Source: an uncultured Eubacteriales bacterium
GTDB lineage: Bacteria; Bacillota; Clostridia; Lachnospirales; Lachnospiraceae
Assembly: GCA_900314885.1 (NCBI GenBank)
Contig: OMWY01000008.1
Location: forward strand, 112,392-176,391
DNA length: 64,000 bases
Reading direction: 5' to 3'
Part shown: positions 62,203 to 64,000 of the stretch, piece by piece
How the letters are laid out: each line of letters begins with the position of its first letter
How positions within the stretch are numbered: the first letter of the stretch is position 1
Notes under the pieces: generated by a model
What the model was told of the DNA's origin: nothing
Databases searched by the model: none
What the model saw: only the letters and a program-made list of their open reading frames with translations
Made by a program: the position numbers and the translations under genes

Positions 62203-63810
62203 TCAGGCCATCTTCTTCCTGCGGATTACGAAGTAGATTGCAGCAGCAACTACAAGCACACCACCGACAACCTTGAAGATCGTAGTACCGATACCACCGG
62301 TTGATGGAAGAAGGCTACCTTCGTTATTTAATACCTTAATAGTATGATTATCAACTTCACCCTTTACAGTATATCCTCCCGTCGCATTACCGTCTTTATC
62401 CGCAGTTCTGGTAATCTCTGCAGGAATGATATTTGTATATGGGTTATATCCAGCTGGTGCCTTAGTCTCGATTAAGAAATACTTTCTGTTATCAAGACCC
62501 TGGATAGTAATATCTTTAGTACCAACCGTAGTTATAGTATCAACTTTAGCAACATTATTATCAGCAGCTTCTTTCGCATCAGGAATACGATAAGTCGTAT
62601 CGTTAACTTTTATAAGCTTTATTGCTGTATATTTGCTAGCATTCCCAGCATTATCAGTAGTAGAATCCCAAGTCTCATCACCGGTTCCTTCAAAAAGCTT
62701 GAACTCAGCACCGGCAAGGATAGCTACATTATCTGAATACTTATGAAGGTTGAAGCTATATGTATACGTATGTGTCGTAGAATCTAAATGGTTGCCCTGA
62801 CCATAATAAAGAACAATCTTATTAGTCTGGTCGGTTGCTGTTGCAGCCTTGCTGTTTACCTTAGCTGAATAGTAAACATAAATAGGATGTACTGCCTTAT
62901 CAGTTATACCAATTCCAGCCTTCTCAAAAATGCTCTTAAGCTGCTCTGTTGAGAACTTAACCTCGAAGGCATCACCGTCTGTTGTCTCAGTGGTAAATGT
63001 ATAGTCATCTGTTGATAACTTAGTGCCATCATTGTCCTTCTCGGCATTAAAGTAAACATCAACGGTTCCGTCAAAAGTAAGACCATCTGACATTGTATCA
63101 TGAAGCACATAGTCTTCACCACCGTAATAAGCATCAACCTTAGCGACGTAAGAAACTGTATCACCAACCTGACGATCATTACCTGTCATATCATAGGTAT
63201 TTACACTTTCTTCATCTTTTTCAGTCTTTGTAACCTTAGCAGGAGAGTTCTTATCTTCAAGTGTAACATTCGGGTTAGTAGTATTGAGTGCAACAAGAGA
63301 GCCTGTAGTTGTACCCATTAAATAATAACCAAACGGAACAGAATCTAATATATTTCCTTTATCATCTGTATAGACTCCAGTTCCATCAGCTGTTGCAGTA
63401 TAAGTATAGGTTGCTCCAATACCATTTGACTTAGCATATTTTAAAGCATCCTGTGCGAATTGCTGGGCATTAGAATCACTAAGTGTGGCAGCCGTAACAG
63501 CATAATGGCCATTTCCATCATTCAATACATCATCTACTTTAAAGTAACCACTAGTATTAATAAAAGCATCCCAAGCATCACCGTTAAGATAATATGTACC
63601 TTTACCAGCTTTACCGGTGTTATCACCTTTGAATGAAAGAATCTTATAAATGCTATAGACCTGATCCTTCTTAGCATTCTCGATAGTGATGGTACCTGTG
63701 GTACTTGTATCCTCAGCAGCGAATGCTGGCATAGCTGGTACTACGGTTCCGGCTACAAGTGCAGCTGCGAGCGCACCTGTAAGAACAACCTTGTTCAGTT
63801 TGTTTCTCAT
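62203..63810 (-). CDS. Shaft pilin of a sortase-assembled pilus
   Basis: This 535-residue protein has a signal peptide (MRNKLNKVVLTGALAAALVAG, cleavage near residue 32). The first domain runs to about residue 190 and ends with NVTLEDKNSPAKVTKTEK, where the Lys may serve as pilin-motif lysine. A middle isopeptide-forming domain follows (VSYVAKVDAYYGGEDYVLHDTMSDGL). A Cna_B-type domain (AILAGAEFKLFEG) ends with the E-box YFLIETKAPAGY (E448), then LPSTG at 501-505, a membrane helix and RRKK. It matches isopeptide-forming fimbrial shaft proteins. Confidence 0.93.
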   Translation of the reverse strand: MRNKLNKVVLTGALAAALVAGTVVPAMPAFAAEDTSTTGTITIENAKKDQVYSIYKILSFKGDNTGKAGKGTYYLNGDAWDAFINTSGYFKVDDVLNDGNGHYAVTAATLSDSNAQQFAQDALKYAKSNGIGATYTYTATADGTGVYTDDKGNILDSVPFGYYLMGTTTGSLVALNTTNPNVTLEDKNSPAKVTKTEKDEESVNTYDMTGNDRQVGDTVSYVAKVDAYYGGEDYVLHDTMSDGLTFDGTVDVYFNAEKDNDGTKLSTDDYTFTTETTDGDAFEVKFSTEQLKSIFEKAGIGITDKAVHPIYVYYSAKVNSKAATATDQTNKIVLYYGQGNHLDSTTHTYTYSFNLHKYSDNVAILAGAEFKLFEGTGDETWDSTTDNAGNASKYTAIKLIKVNDTTYRIPDAKEAADNNVAKVDTITTVGTKDITIQGLDNRKYFLIETKAPAGYNPYTNIIPAEITRTADKDGNATGGYTVKGEVDNHTIKVLNNEGSLLPSTGGIGTTIFKVVGGVLVVAAAIYFVIRRKKMA

Positions 63811-63962
63811 TTTACTCTTTCTCCTTTTGACTTGTGATATTGCAAAAAATATACTCTGACCAAAACCATTGCAGCCCGAGTGATGTCAGAGTCCTATGCA
63901 AGTCACAACCTTCTGATTGTTAATACGTTTACTTATGGCATTTGCCACAGATATCTACGCAG

Positions 63963-63991
63963 ATTATATCACAGTCTTGGCCAAAATGCAA
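63963..63991 (-). promoter_or_regulatory. Promoter of the pilus operon
   Basis: The minus strand shows TTGCAT (63986-63991), a 17-nt spacer and TATAAT (63963-63968). The leader is about 150 nt and contains an inverted repeat CTCTGAC/GTCAGAG, which could be a control stem. I see no known riboswitch in it. Confidence 0.75.
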
Positions 63992-64000
63992 TATCTTAAT

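Noticed and set aside
63811..64000. Riboswitch in the pilus operon leader
   Set aside because: The leader has only one modest inverted repeat and none of the core patterns of known riboswitches that I could recognise.

Overview
The window looks like chromosomal DNA of a Gram-positive anaerobe of the Clostridia, most probably a Lachnospiraceae-type gut or rumen bacterium. This rests on sequence features only: the tRNA-Gly(GCC) and tRNA-Leu(CAA) sequences, strong AGGAGG-type ribosome sites, SigA-type promoters (TTGACA/17/TATAAT), a hemZ-relA-hisS-aspS cluster, LPXTG pili with a class C sortase, a membrane sodium-pump decarboxylase subunit, and many short dispersed hairpins. Genus and species cannot be read from the window.

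Layout. 1-5.2 kb: tRNA-Gly between hairpin repeats, a sodium-pump decarboxylase beta subunit with a small gamma subunit, an ornithine cyclodeaminase-family gene, a LysR regulator and a metallophosphoesterase. 5.2-7 kb: a candidate small RNA behind helically phased repeats, a Tyr-rich membrane protein, and an acidic EF-hand protein. 7-18 kb: a type III-A CRISPR-Cas locus in the order cas6-cas10-csm2-csm3-csm4-csm5-cas1-cas2-array, all on the minus strand. Csm6 lies beyond the array, separated from it by a decayed toxin-antitoxin pair. 18-22.8 kb: a large secreted GH43 arabinanase-like protein broken by a frameshift. 23-24 kb: a ParE-type toxin with an internal stop, its antitoxin, and tRNA-Leu. 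24-30 kb: an operon efp, aroK, aroD, aroE, yqeG, barstar-like and EF-G-like. 30-34 kb, plus strand: DAHP synthase, prephenate dehydrogenase, lipid kinase and queA. 34-38.7 kb: pyrE, hypE, hypC, hypD and a sugar symporter. 38.7-46.1 kb: an accessory region with pieces of AAA-ATPase/PD-(D/E)XK genes, an ORF6N protein, a relaxase-tail-like protein and a broken secreted protein with a HicA-like end. 46.2-60 kb: a chemoreceptor, then a long housekeeping operon (galM, aspS, hisS, HD-GYP, hemZ, MBL hydrolase, relA), uppP, apt and a YjfB-like gene. 60-64 kb: a sortase-assembled pilus locus.

How genes work together. The Cas10-Csm complex would cut target RNA (Csm3) and make cyclic oligoadenylate (Cas10 GGDD), which would activate the CARF-HEPN nuclease Csm6. 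Read on the plus strand, every spacer is open in at least one frame and one carries a Shine-Dalgarno-ATG arrangement. crRNAs made from the minus strand would therefore be antisense to mRNA, as type III immunity needs. The aro genes on two facing operons give the first steps of the shikimate route and the tyrosine branch. The pilus locus is a self-contained shaft pilin, second pilin and polymerising sortase.

The most unusual points are: a 4.3 kb accessory segment between perfect 60-bp direct repeats whose collapse would rebuild one reading frame from two gene halves; a secreted HicA-tailed protein split by an A9 tract; a promoter-terminator unit without a clear gene behind 11-bp-phased repeats; and a 48-bp palindromic repeat family found four times.
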